Below, one piece after another: positions 17,555-25,556 of a stretch of 64,000 bases of DNA. A program made the translations under genes and the position numbers. Each line of letters starts with the position of its first letter. The stretch's first letter is position 1. The DNA is from Marinobacter xestospongiae (GTDB taxonomy: Bacteria > Pseudomonadota > Gammaproteobacteria > Pseudomonadales > Oleiphilaceae), in assembly GCF_023156385.1 (NCBI RefSeq), contig NZ_JAKZAK010000018.1, positions 60,203 to 124,202 on the forward strand, read 5' to 3'. The notes beneath the pieces were generated by a model. The model was not told the DNA's origin. It did not search any database and was given only the letters and a program-made list of their open reading frames with translations.

Positions 17555-19132
17555 TCACAGAAGTGAGTCCACCGGCTTCTTGCGGGGCCATACCAAGCTG
17601 AACTTCGCACCACCGAGATCGTCGCTGCGGCTGACAAACGCCTGGCCACCATGCCAGTACAGAATTCTACGAACGATGGACAACCCCAGACCATAGCCGC
17701 CGGACGTCCGGGTACGGCTGTCATCCAGCCGGGCGAAAGCGGTAAACACCTTCTCCCAGTCCTCTTCCGGTATGCCCGGGCCGTTGTCCTCCACATCAAT
17801 CCGGCAGTTGGACTCATCCAGCTGGCAGACCACCCGCACCTTGCCATCGGCATAACGGGCGGCATTGCCCACCAGATTCTGGATCGCCCGGTGAATATGC
17901 CGTGGCTCCACGTCTGACAGCGCCCAGCGTTCCGACGCCTCGGGAATGTCCGATTCAATCACCGTCTCCGGGCGGATCAGCTGCTGCTCATCCACCACCT
18001 GCCGGACAATATCCGTTACCGAGGTTTCCACCAGGGTGAACACCGGCCCACCCTGTTCCAGACGGGCGTAGGTCAGGATTTCATCAATCAGCTCGTCGAG
18101 CTCCTGGATGTCGCCATCAATACCGTCGAGCTGTTTCTGCAACATCTCGGGGTTGTTACAGCCATCCAGCATCTGTACCCCAAAGCGAATGCGGGCCACC
18201 GGGGTGCGCAGCTCATGGGACACCGCATGAATCATCTCCCGCTGCACCCCGACCAAACGCTGAATGTGCTCCGCCATGCCATTGAAGGCGTTGGCCAGAC
18301 GGGAGACCTGACTGCTGCCGTTCTGGTCAACCCGGGCCCCCAACTCACCACGGGCGATGCGAACCGCCACCGATTCCACCGCCCGGAGGTTACGGTCTAC
18401 ATCCCGCATCAGCAGGCACAGGGCCGCCGCCAGCACGGCGGACACCAGCACCAGCATCAGCATCCACACGCCCCAGTGCCAGGGGTCAAACGGCGCAGGC
18501 AGAGACAGGGTTACCAGGGTGCCGTCCTGCAATCGCAGCAGGATGGTGGCCGCATCACTGTCATCGTGAGGCCGGTAGAACGCCAGCCCGCGTTCAGACA
18601 CCCGCGCCAGCACGTCGTCGGCTGGCAGCATGGCGTCGTCGTCCAGCGGGGCCAGGGTGATCGCCAGGGTCTTGGATAGCCGCGCCATTACCTCCTGACG
18701 TTGTTCCGGCAGGCTTTGATTGAGATGCGCGAGGGCAATGTAGGCCATCGACTCGGCCACTTCCCGGTAGCTGTCCCGCAACTGGAGTTCCAGCACCATG
18801 CCGTGATGCCCCTGTACCAGCACTCGCCACCCGAGACTGGTTTCCAGGGCCACCACCTGGCCATACCCCAAGCGCTCGAGGGTCACCGATGACAGCGTCA
18901 GGTTTTCAGGTGGCACCACCCGGAAGTCGTGTAACTGGCCAAGCCAGTGGTAGGAGTCCTGAGGGTTTGGCAACGCCGCCAGCCATCGCAACAGCGGCTC
19001 CGGGTACTGCTCCTGCCAGGATTGCAGGCGGACACTGTTAATGCCGGAGAACAGGCCATAACACAGCAGCAGCACAACAACGGTGAGTCCGAGCAGCCGC
19101 AGGTACAACTTGAGGAAAAACTTCAGGGGCAT
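17555..19132 (-). CDS. Sensor histidine kinase, RstB-like
   Basis: Membrane sensor kinase of about 525 residues: transmembrane helix about 8-30, a periplasmic domain of roughly 190 residues, a second helix about 218-240 (WMLMLVLVSAVLAAALCLL), HAMP, dimerisation/phosphoacceptor helix MIHAVSHELRTPVARIRF, then ATPase boxes NLVGNAARYADG, DNGPGIPEED and GYGLGLSIVRRI. It follows the response regulator directly. The frame is open back to 19186, but ATG 19132 (MPLKFFLKLYLRLLG) begins right before the first helix and is preferred. The E. coli RstB assignment rests on the regulator's similarity; the signal is unknown. Confidence 0.85.
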   Translation of the reverse strand: MPLKFFLKLYLRLLGLTVVVLLLCYGLFSGINSVRLQSWQEQYPEPLLRWLAALPNPQDSYHWLGQLHDFRVVPPENLTLSSVTLERLGYGQVVALETSLGWRVLVQGHHGMVLELQLRDSYREVAESMAYIALAHLNQSLPEQRQEVMARLSKTLAITLAPLDDDAMLPADDVLARVSERGLAFYRPHDDSDAATILLRLQDGTLVTLSLPAPFDPWHWGVWMLMLVLVSAVLAAALCLLMRDVDRNLRAVESVAVRIARGELGARVDQNGSSQVSRLANAFNGMAEHIQRLVGVQREMIHAVSHELRTPVARIRFGVQMLDGCNNPEMLQKQLDGIDGDIQELDELIDEILTYARLEQGGPVFTLVETSVTDIVRQVVDEQQLIRPETVIESDIPEASERWALSDVEPRHIHRAIQNLVGNAARYADGKVRVVCQLDESNCRIDVEDNGPGIPEEDWEKVFTAFARLDDSRTRTSGGYGLGLSIVRRILYWHGGQAFVSRSDDLGGAKFSLVWPRKKPVDSLL

Positions 19133-19186
19133 GGGGACCAACCCGGGGCAGGAACGCCGGCCTCCGGCCGGCGCTGTCGGTATCAA

Positions 19187-19924
19187 TCAGGCTTCCTTTA
19201 CAAACAGATAGCCCTTGCTGCGAACGGTCTTGATGCGCCGGGGATGAACCGGATCATCACCGATCTTGGGCCGGATACGGGACACCCGGACGTCGATCGA
19301 GCGGTCCTGGCCGTCGTACTCGATTCCCCGCAGCGCGGTGAAGATTTCTTCCCGGCTGAGCACCCGGCCGGCACTGCTGGCCAGCAGCCAAAGCAGGTCG
19401 AATTCGGCGCTGGTGAGATCGATGCTGGCACCATCCAGCCAGGCCTCACGCATCGAGCGGTCGACCACCAGATCATTGAACTGCAGCCTTACCGGCTCTT
19501 CCCCCGCTTCCGCCTCAGCGCCATTGTTGCTGTTTTCACCCACCCGGCGCAGTAACGCGCGGATGCGGGCCAGCAGCACCCGGGGCTGGACCGGCTTGCC
19601 GATGTAGTCGTCGGCGCCCATCTCCAGGCCAAGGACCTGATCGAGGTCGTCGGTGCGTGCTGTCAGCATGATAATGGGGCCGGAGAAGAACGGTCGCACC
19701 CGCCGGCAGATGGACAGACCATCCTCGCCAGGCAGCATCAGGTCCAGAACCACCAGATCCGGCTGCTCATTGCGGATACGCTCTACCGCGTGTCCGCCGT
19801 GAGTCTCTATGGCGACCGTCAACCCGTTGCTTTCCAGGTATTCGCGGGTCAGGTCCGCCAGCCGTTCGTCGTCCTCAACTATGAGGATACGCCAACTTTC
19901 ATTCGTCTGTTCCACGCCATCCAT
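19187..19924 (-). CDS. Response regulator, RstA-like (OmpR family)
   Basis: 245 residues. Receiver domain (about 10-125): acidic pair VEDDERL, phosphoacceptor Asp in LVVLDLMLPGEDG, Thr in IIMLTARTDD, Lys in YIGKPVQP. A linker rich in Glu/Asn precedes a winged-helix DNA-binding domain (about 150-243): IDLTSAEFDLLWLLASSAGRVLSR, YDGQDRSIDVRVSRIRPKIGDD, RIKTVRSKGYLF. The residues around ICRRVRPFFSGPIIMLT and LRGIEYDGQDRSIDV are close to E. coli RstA. It is cotranscribed with the kinase and divergent from olsBA across a 392-bp region. Confidence 0.88.
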   Translation of the reverse strand: MDGVEQTNESWRILIVEDDERLADLTREYLESNGLTVAIETHGGHAVERIRNEQPDLVVLDLMLPGEDGLSICRRVRPFFSGPIIMLTARTDDLDQVLGLEMGADDYIGKPVQPRVLLARIRALLRRVGENSNNGAEAEAGEEPVRLQFNDLVVDRSMREAWLDGASIDLTSAEFDLLWLLASSAGRVLSREEIFTALRGIEYDGQDRSIDVRVSRIRPKIGDDPVHPRRIKTVRSKGYLFVKEA

Positions 19925-20143
19925 CTCTGATATTGATTTCCGGAACGGGCTCTCGTGAATCGTGGGCCCGGTTTATTGTGGTGTCCCGGACTCGCCCGGA
20001 ACCCCGGTGACATCCAAAGACTGCACAGGTCATTCCGGGCCAGATTGTCTCATTCCCGGAACAGCTGTTCATGGCTCAGAGCCTGGCAGCAGGCTCCTCA
20101 AGTAAGTTCTAAAACCATACAGGCAACGCCCTGTAACAGCAAT

Positions 20144-20170
20144 TATACATGCTATTCAGAAATATACATG
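20144..20170. repeat. Direct repeat TATACATG, 19 bp apart
   Basis: TATACATG occurs at 20144-20151 and again at 20163-20170 in the AT-richer middle of the RstA/olsB divergent region. Spacing near two helical turns could suit a tandem OmpR-family dimer. No functional evidence. Confidence 0.45.
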
Positions 20171-20229
20171 GAACCGGGAAAACGTTACACCGAGTGACAT
20201 TAACGGAACCCCGATCACAGCCCATCCGG

Positions 20230-20296
20230 ATGTCACAGTCCCGTCACCACCAAGTCATCCCGCTGTCACAGCCGCTTCATAGCCTTGTCTGAAAAT
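20230..20296 (+). promoter_or_regulatory. Tandem PhoB-box-like array and -10 upstream of olsB
   Basis: Six 7-bp units at an exact 11-bp period: ATGTCAC (20230), CCGTCAC (20241), AAGTCAT (20252), CTGTCAC (20263), GCTTCAT (20274) and TTGTCTG (20285). The PhoB box of enteric and pseudomonad bacteria is CTGTCAT units repeated every 11 bp. Ten bases after the fifth unit is GAAAAT (20291-20296), a possible -10 at the standard Pho-promoter distance, 20 nt before the olsB ATG. Confidence 0.72.
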
Positions 20297-20316
20297 GGAA
20301 ACAAAGAGACAACGCC

Positions 20317-21081
20317 ATGACCGTACAAACCGCTCGCGCACCTCGTTCGGCACGTCGACTGCAGACCGTGATCACCCGCCAGCCGGAATTGGTCGAAGCC
20401 GCCCAGCGGCTGCGTTACGACGTCTTCTCCAAGGAATACGACTCCGACCTTGGCAGCTGCACGCCAGGCCTGGATGCGGACCAGTTCGATGAATGGTGCG
20501 ATCACCTGATCGTCACCGATGAGAACACCGGCCACCTGGTGGCCACCACCCGCATCCTGCACCGCAGCAGCGCCGACCAGGCCGGCGGTTTCTACTCCGA
20601 GGGCGAGTTCCACCTCGACAACCTTTACCAGCTGCCCGGCACGGTTGCCGAACTGGGTCGTACCTGCGTTCACCCGGACTACCGTAACGGCGCCACCATC
20701 AGCCTGCTGTGGGCCTCGGTGGCGGAGTACCTGGTGTCCCACCAGGTCGACTACCTGATTGGCTGCGCCAGCATCGGCATGTCTGACGGCGGTCTGAAAG
20801 CCTGGCGGATCGCTCGCTACCTGCAGCAGGAGTACCTCGCCGACGACAGCTGCCGGGTAACGCCCAAGCGTGAATTGCCGCATCTCACCCATCCGATCAA
20901 TGAAGACCGGCCAGTGGAGCCTCCGGCACTGATCAAGGCCTACATGCGCCTGGGCGCCCGGGTCTGCGGTGAGCCCTGCTGGGACCCGGACTTCCGCTGT
21001 GCCGATCTGCTGGTGATGCTGGAAGTGAACAGGCTGGCGGATCGTTACAGCCGCCACTTCATGCGCAAGGCCAAGGCCTGA
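20317..21081 (+). CDS. olsB: L-ornithine N-alpha-acyltransferase OlsB
   Basis: GNAT-fold enzyme that links a 3-hydroxyacyl group from acyl-ACP to ornithine, giving lyso-ornithine lipid; soluble or membrane-peripheral. 254 residues with LRYDVFSKEYDSD, the conserved DEWCDHLIV, VATTRIL, the family motif ELGRTCVHPDYRNGATISLLW and YLIGCASIGMSDGG. The next gene, 29 nt away, encodes an acyltransferase fitting OlsA, so the two complete ornithine-lipid synthesis. A PhoB-like array precedes it; Pho control of olsBA is known in Pseudomonas. Confidence 0.9.
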   Translation: MTVQTARAPRSARRLQTVITRQPELVEAAQRLRYDVFSKEYDSDLGSCTPGLDADQFDEWCDHLIVTDENTGHLVATTRILHRSSADQAGGFYSEGEFHLDNLYQLPGTVAELGRTCVHPDYRNGATISLLWASVAEYLVSHQVDYLIGCASIGMSDGGLKAWRIARYLQQEYLADDSCRVTPKRELPHLTHPINEDRPVEPPALIKAYMRLGARVCGEPCWDPDFRCADLLVMLEVNRLADRYSRHFMRKAKA

Positions 21082-21110
21082 CGTCATCCGGAACCAAGGG
21101 AGGAGCCAAT

Positions 21111-21917
21111 ATGGGCATGATTCGACTGACGGTGCGGTTACTGCTGTTTGTGCTGTTTCTGGGCTTCACCGCTCTGGTGGCGGTAGCGGTATCGCTGACT
21201 GAGTGGTGCCTGCGCCGGCCCCTGGACCGCACGCCTTACGCCCGCTTCTGTTTTGCCGGCGCCGGCCGCTGCCTGGGCTTCCGCCTGCGCCATCGGGGCG
21301 AGCCTGCCGAGGCCCCGGCGCTGTTTGTCAGCAATCATATCTCGTGGTCGGACATTCCCGTGCTGGGAGGACTGGCGCCGCTGCGGTTTCTGTCCAAGGC
21401 CGAGGTGGGACGCTGGCCCGTGATTGGCTGGCTGGCCCACCAGGCCGGCACGCTGTTCATTCAGCGTGGACGCGGCAAGGCCGGCCAGAGCCGGGAGGAG
21501 ATTGCCCGCACCCTCAACGCCGGCCAGTCGGTGCTGGTGTTTCCCGAAGGCACCACCACCGCTGGTCTGACCGTGCTGCCTTTCCATGGCCGGCTGCTGA
21601 AAGCGGCGGTGGAAAGCGGCCGGCCGCTGCAGCCCATCAGCATAGGCTATCTGCGCAATGGCCTGCCGGATCATCTGGCGCCGTTCATCGGCGACGATGA
21701 TTTCCACACCCACCTGCTGCGGATGCTGCGCCAGCCGGCGGTGGAAGTGGCGGTGATCTACCACCCACCGGTTACGGTCAGCCAGGACAGCGACATCGAA
21801 ACGGTTGCCGCCCAACTGCAGCAGACCGTCGCCGATGGCCTGCGCCAGATCCACCAGGCCGGCGGTCTCCAGGCCAGCGGCCAGGCCGGGGCTGCCGGGT
21901 CGGCGATGGTGCCCTGA
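21111..21917 (+). CDS. olsA: Lyso-ornithine lipid O-acyltransferase (OlsA, PlsC family)
   Basis: 268-residue membrane-bound 1-acylglycerol-3-phosphate acyltransferase-family protein. An N-terminal helix (about 5-27) is followed by the HX4D motif in SNHISWSDIPVLG, KAEVGRWPVIGWLA and FPEGTTT. Its position right behind olsB points to the second acylation of ornithine lipid rather than to phosphatidate synthesis, although some OlsA enzymes do both. ATG with GGAGG 7 nt upstream. Convergent with the SlyD gene 21 nt away. Confidence 0.88.
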   Translation: MGMIRLTVRLLLFVLFLGFTALVAVAVSLTEWCLRRPLDRTPYARFCFAGAGRCLGFRLRHRGEPAEAPALFVSNHISWSDIPVLGGLAPLRFLSKAEVGRWPVIGWLAHQAGTLFIQRGRGKAGQSREEIARTLNAGQSVLVFPEGTTTAGLTVLPFHGRLLKAAVESGRPLQPISIGYLRNGLPDHLAPFIGDDDFHTHLLRMLRQPAVEVAVIYHPPVTVSQDSDIETVAAQLQQTVADGLRQIHQAGGLQASGQAGAAGSAMVP

Positions 21918-21938
21918 GACGGGGCGGCAACGCCGGAA

Positions 21939-22397
21939 TCAGGTCAGCGGGTGGCCGGCCTCGAGTTCGGCCTCGGTGGCCTCACGACGGTCGATGATTT
22001 CCAGATCAAAATACAGCGTCAGCCCCGCCAGCGGGTGGTTGGCATCCACTTTCACCAGGTTGCCATCGATCGCCACCACCTTCACCACCTGCGCTTCCTC
22101 GCCGGTGTTGGTCTGGAACTTCATTCCCACCTTGAGGTCCTCAATGCCCTCGAAGGCGGATCGCGCAACCTTGCGCACCAGCTCGGGGTTGTGTTCACCG
22201 TAGGCCATGGCGGGTGGAATGGTGACTTCCAGACAGTCGCCTGGCCCGCGATCACGAACCGCTTCCTGAATGCCTTTGATGACGTTGTCGCTGCCCATCA
22301 GGAAACGCAGCGGCTCACCTCCTTCTGAGGTATCCACAACTTCCCCGACTGGGTTCTTGAGCCGGTAATGTACGGTATAGACGGCGGTTTTCTGCAT
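21939..22397 (-). CDS. FKBP-type peptidyl-prolyl isomerase, SlyD/FkpB-like
   Basis: 152-residue cytosolic isomerase/chaperone. FKBP strands (VYTVHYRLKNPVGEVVDTSEGGEPLRFLMGS) flank an IF chaperone insert (about 70-125) containing IPPAMAYGEHNPELVRKVAR. It lacks the His/Cys-rich tail of E. coli SlyD, so a nickel-handling role is unlikely. The ATG overlaps the stop of the upstream acetyl-CoA hydrolase gene (TAATG), so translation is probably coupled. Confidence 0.85.
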   Translation of the reverse strand: MQKTAVYTVHYRLKNPVGEVVDTSEGGEPLRFLMGSDNVIKGIQEAVRDRGPGDCLEVTIPPAMAYGEHNPELVRKVARSAFEGIEDLKVGMKFQTNTGEEAQVVKVVAIDGNLVKVDANHPLAGLTLYFDLEIIDRREATEAELEAGHPLT

Positions 22398-24616
22398 TAC
22401 GATGTCTTGGTCTCCAGGGCGCTGACCGCGCCTGTCTGTGTCAGGCCCAGGATCAGCAGACGCTGATCCAGCTTCTCCCGCCAGGTGGTGGGAGACTCCA
22501 GGCCCATGCGTTCCAGCAGGGGCTGCAGCGCCGGTTGCGACTCCGAGGCTTTCAGCGCCTGCCAAAGGGTCGCGAGTTTACCACGCCGGCTTGCCGTTGC
22601 GGCTTTCAGATGCTTCAGCGCTTTGCCGAGTACCAGCTCCTCGTCGGTGAAATCACAGCCGAACGGGAAGGCCGGGAACAGGTTCTCGCCGCCCTCCGGG
22701 GTAAAGGCCGCTTTCAGCGCTTCCGGCGTGTTCTGGCGCCAGGCTTCGGGCAGCTCCACATCCGCCGCCACCTTGCCGGCCTTCTTGGCCTGTTTCAGCA
22801 ACTCCGGCTGGAACCGGGCATCGGCGATGCGGATCATCTCCAGGTAGACCTCCTGGTCGGAGCGCCCCCGCAGGTCGGCAATGCCGTACTCGGTGACCAC
22901 CAGATCCCGCAGGTGGCGGGGAATGGTGCAGTGGCCGTAGCTGAACACAATGTTGGAGACCGTTTGGCCGGCACTGGTGCGGGTGCTTCGCAGGGTCAGA
23001 ATCGAACGCGCACCCGGCAGTTCGTGGGCCATGGCGACAAAGTTGTACTGCCCGCCAACACCGCTGACCACTCGGCCATCCTCCAACCCATCCGAGATCG
23101 CCGCGCCGCCCAGGGTGTACATCATCGCCGAGTTGATGAAGCGGCTGTCCCGACGCTGGGCCGCCTTCAGTCGCTGATTCCCAAAGGTATGGTCGTAAAG
23201 GTGGTTGATGTAGTTGACGCTGGTCATGCAGATCCGCTCACGCTGTTGCGGTGTCAACTCCCGCAAGGCCTGATAGAAGTCCGCCGGCCCCAGGTAAAAG
23301 CCGCCGTGCATCACCACGCCACCGCGCAGGCGGTCCCCCAGGGCCAGGTCGGCCAGCCGGGTCCGGGCCTCATCACTGTCGAGGTCCGGCTCCAGGGTGT
23401 AGTCACGCACCACCAGACGGCCACCCTTGAACACCACGTCTTCGTGCAGCACGCCGTAACGCTGCAGCCACTGCACGTCACGGGCACGCAGGGGCGAGTC
23501 AATCAGCTCTGCCTGTCGCAGGGTATCCAGGGTGGCCAGTGACACCGTGGGTTCCAGCTCGCCGGCGTTGACCAGCTCCTGCAGCCCGGCGTGGTCGTAC
23601 ACTTCACGGCTCAGCACCCCGGCTTTCATCAGATGCGCAAAGCCGTCCACCATCATCTCGCTGCAGCCGTACAGCCCTTGCTCGAAGGGGCCAGTGCCGC
23701 CGTCACGCACCGCCGCCGGTTGGCGGCCGGCGACATGGATACGACGGTAGAGCGCCTGCCAGGCGTCATTACGGGTATGACGGAGGATCGCGCTGTGAAC
23801 CAGGGCGGCTCCCAGCGACCCGATGCCTACCTGCAGGGTTCCACCATCCCGCAGCAGGGTACTGGCGTAAAACCCGATGGCATGGTCTGCCAGGCTAACG
23901 GCCATCTGCGGTACCGGAAACAAGGGGTGGTCGGAGGCTTTATGGTCCAGCACCAGATCAAATTCCGACAGCGGCACCTCGGCGTCCCGCCCCAGGTACG
24001 GCAGTTGCCGGTTGAGCTCCGCCACCAGAGCCACGGGCTGCCCCTGCTCGGCGCGCTCACGGAATGCCGGTAACAAGTCCAGGGAAAGGTCCGGGTTGCA
24101 ACTCAGGCTGACCAGCGGTTGCTCCGGGTCGTCATGGGGAGACACCATCTGCCCCACCACATTGACTCCCATCGCCAGCAGGTCACGGGCGGCGTGGGTG
24201 TAGTTGGTGCAGACATAGTTCTGTTGCTGCTGCCGGTCTCCCAGGAAACTGCCAGCCTTGAAGAAGAATTCGGAAACTCTGACGTTGTCTGGCAAGCACC
24301 GATTCACCACATCGCGGGCGTACTCCAGCTCTGGAATCTCACCGTAGAGGCGCTGGACAAAGGGGTCCAGAAAGCGTTTCTCCAGTGACGACGCCCCCCG
24401 CGGGGCCAGCATCGAGATGGCGGTGACAATGTGCAGGTTCAGGGTGGAATCCTGCTGCGCCCGCCGATAGAGCGCGTTGGCGAATAGCACCGGTTTGCCC
24501 AGACCCAGCGGCAGCCCCAGGACAATGTCCCGTCCCACCCGCTCGATCACTGCATCAACACACGCTTCCGTATCGGCCGAAACCAACGGCGCCCTCTTCT
24601 GCTGCCCTTCTGCCAT
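22397..24616 (-). CDS. Acetyl-CoA hydrolase/transferase family protein
   Basis: 739-residue CoA-transferase-fold protein. The C-terminal acetyl-CoA hydrolase domain has HGGFYLGPADFYQALREL, SVNYINHLYDH, SAMMYTLGGAAISDGLEDGRVVSGVGGQYNFVAMAHELPGARSIL and VVTEYGIADLRGRSDQEVYLEMI. The usual acetyl-CoA hydrolases have about 500 residues; this belongs to the longer, two-part group. It may move CoA between acetate and another acyl acid; the exact substrates are unknown. GGGAG lies 7 nt before the ATG. Confidence 0.82.
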   Translation of the reverse strand: MAEGQQKRAPLVSADTEACVDAVIERVGRDIVLGLPLGLGKPVLFANALYRRAQQDSTLNLHIVTAISMLAPRGASSLEKRFLDPFVQRLYGEIPELEYARDVVNRCLPDNVRVSEFFFKAGSFLGDRQQQQNYVCTNYTHAARDLLAMGVNVVGQMVSPHDDPEQPLVSLSCNPDLSLDLLPAFRERAEQGQPVALVAELNRQLPYLGRDAEVPLSEFDLVLDHKASDHPLFPVPQMAVSLADHAIGFYASTLLRDGGTLQVGIGSLGAALVHSAILRHTRNDAWQALYRRIHVAGRQPAAVRDGGTGPFEQGLYGCSEMMVDGFAHLMKAGVLSREVYDHAGLQELVNAGELEPTVSLATLDTLRQAELIDSPLRARDVQWLQRYGVLHEDVVFKGGRLVVRDYTLEPDLDSDEARTRLADLALGDRLRGGVVMHGGFYLGPADFYQALRELTPQQRERICMTSVNYINHLYDHTFGNQRLKAAQRRDSRFINSAMMYTLGGAAISDGLEDGRVVSGVGGQYNFVAMAHELPGARSILTLRSTRTSAGQTVSNIVFSYGHCTIPRHLRDLVVTEYGIADLRGRSDQEVYLEMIRIADARFQPELLKQAKKAGKVAADVELPEAWRQNTPEALKAAFTPEGGENLFPAFPFGCDFTDEELVLGKALKHLKAATASRRGKLATLWQALKASESQPALQPLLERMGLESPTTWREKLDQRLLILGLTQTGAVSALETKTS

Positions 24617-24654
24617 CGCTGTCTCCCTTTCGTGCGATTCGCCGGATGGTTGCG

Positions 24655-24683
24655 ATCATCACACGATCCACACCCCCAGACAA
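24655..24683 (-). promoter_or_regulatory. Possible promoter of the acetyl-CoA hydrolase gene
   Basis: On the minus strand TTGTCT (24678-24683), 17-nt spacer and GATGAT (24655-24660), about 40 nt upstream of the ATG. Partial matches only. Confidence 0.35.
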
Positions 24684-24826
24684 TGCGATCGGTCAGGGCA
24701 AACAGGTCAATTCTGGTGTTGCTACGCAGTCACAGCGGCGGCGAAAAAACGAGTAGGGGTAAAGCAGGGAGGGAAATCAGGAAGAACAGGCTGAGCGAAA
24801 CCGTCCGTGGTCAGTGAACGCCGATA

Positions 24827-25144
24827 TCAGAAGTTCCACTTGAAGTTGAGGCAGGCCCCTTCTTCCAGCAGTGCCAAGCCGTGATCCGGACGGATCGCTT
24901 CGGAAGCGTAGCGGCGGCCCTGGTCCTGGCGACTGACCAGGCTCAGGCTCAGCAGCCGGGAACCAATTTCGGTGACAGCATCCGTGTTGTCTCGTTCAAA
25001 GTCGCCGGACATCTGCTCCTGAAGCAGATAGACATTGTCGGGTCGCGGCTCCTTGTTCAACTCAACGGCGTCGGCAGCTTCGGCGCGAACGACGAACGCA
25101 AGCATGTTGAGTACCAGTAAGGCGAGAAACAGACGAATGACCAT
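24827..25144 (-). CDS. Small exported protein of unknown function
   Basis: 105 residues. ATG 25144 opens on a clear signal peptide (MVIRLFLALLVLNMLAFVVRAEA, cleavage probably after AEA); the longer frame upstream of it has no ribosome site and is discarded. The mature part is charged, with KEPRPDNVYLLQEQ, GSRLLSLSLVSRQDQGRRYASEAI and a C-terminal cysteine before LNFKWNF. The aromatic end could be a beta-strand. No family was recognised. It stands alone between the acetyl-CoA hydrolase gene and the divergent glycosyltransferase. Confidence 0.6.
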   Translation of the reverse strand: MVIRLFLALLVLNMLAFVVRAEAADAVELNKEPRPDNVYLLQEQMSGDFERDNTDAVTEIGSRLLSLSLVSRQDQGRRYASEAIRPDHGLALLEEGACLNFKWNF

Positions 25145-25318
25145 GTATAGCCTAGCTATTAATTGACGGTTCGAATTGTAGGTTTTGTTACGCCTAAAGT
25201 CTAATCCAGACGCGTTGGATATCTGTGAAAAAGAGCACACTTGCCTCGCTTTCCTGTAGTGAATTGGCAAGCACTTGGTCACCGACTGCAGTGGTTCTAT
25301 TTCAGACTGTAACCAGAC

Positions 25319-25337
25319 GGATGCCGGGCCGGCATCC
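25319..25337. repeat. Inverted repeat in the intergenic region
   Basis: GGATGCCGG, one base, CCGGCATCC. No T-run follows on either strand, so it is not a typical terminator. It lies between the small exported protein gene and the Pho-like boxes of the glycosyltransferase gene. Confidence 0.4.
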
Positions 25338-25427
25338 AACGCGGCAAAACAGTATCCAACAGCCAGATTTCAGAACCGTTTCATGTCGCTCCAGGCCCCG
25401 TATGGCAAGGGCTGGCGGGTAAACAGA

Positions 25428-25472
25428 ATGTCACCGGAGTGTCTCGCGACTGTCACACTGGACGCCCATAGT
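25428..25472 (+). promoter_or_regulatory. PhoB-box-like repeats with -10, upstream of the glycosyltransferase gene
   Basis: ATGTCAC (25428-25434), GTGTCTC (25439-25445) and CTGTCAC (25450-25456) lie at an exact 11-bp period. Ten bases after the last unit comes CATAGT (25467-25472). This spacing is that of E. coli phoA, where the Pho box replaces the -35 and the -10 follows after about 10 bp. The transcript would start about 80 nt before the ATG. Confidence 0.72.
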
Positions 25473-25556
25473 GAATGACAACACGGTGAAAGATTGACCA
25501 GTCCCGGTTTGGCCTGGACAACCATCACCCGCCTGAACCACCGGCATGGTAAGCGC

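Noticed and set aside
19955..20197. 80-codon plus-strand frame between the RstA-like gene and olsB
   Set aside because: No ribosome site or recognisable protein; it covers putative regulatory repeats.
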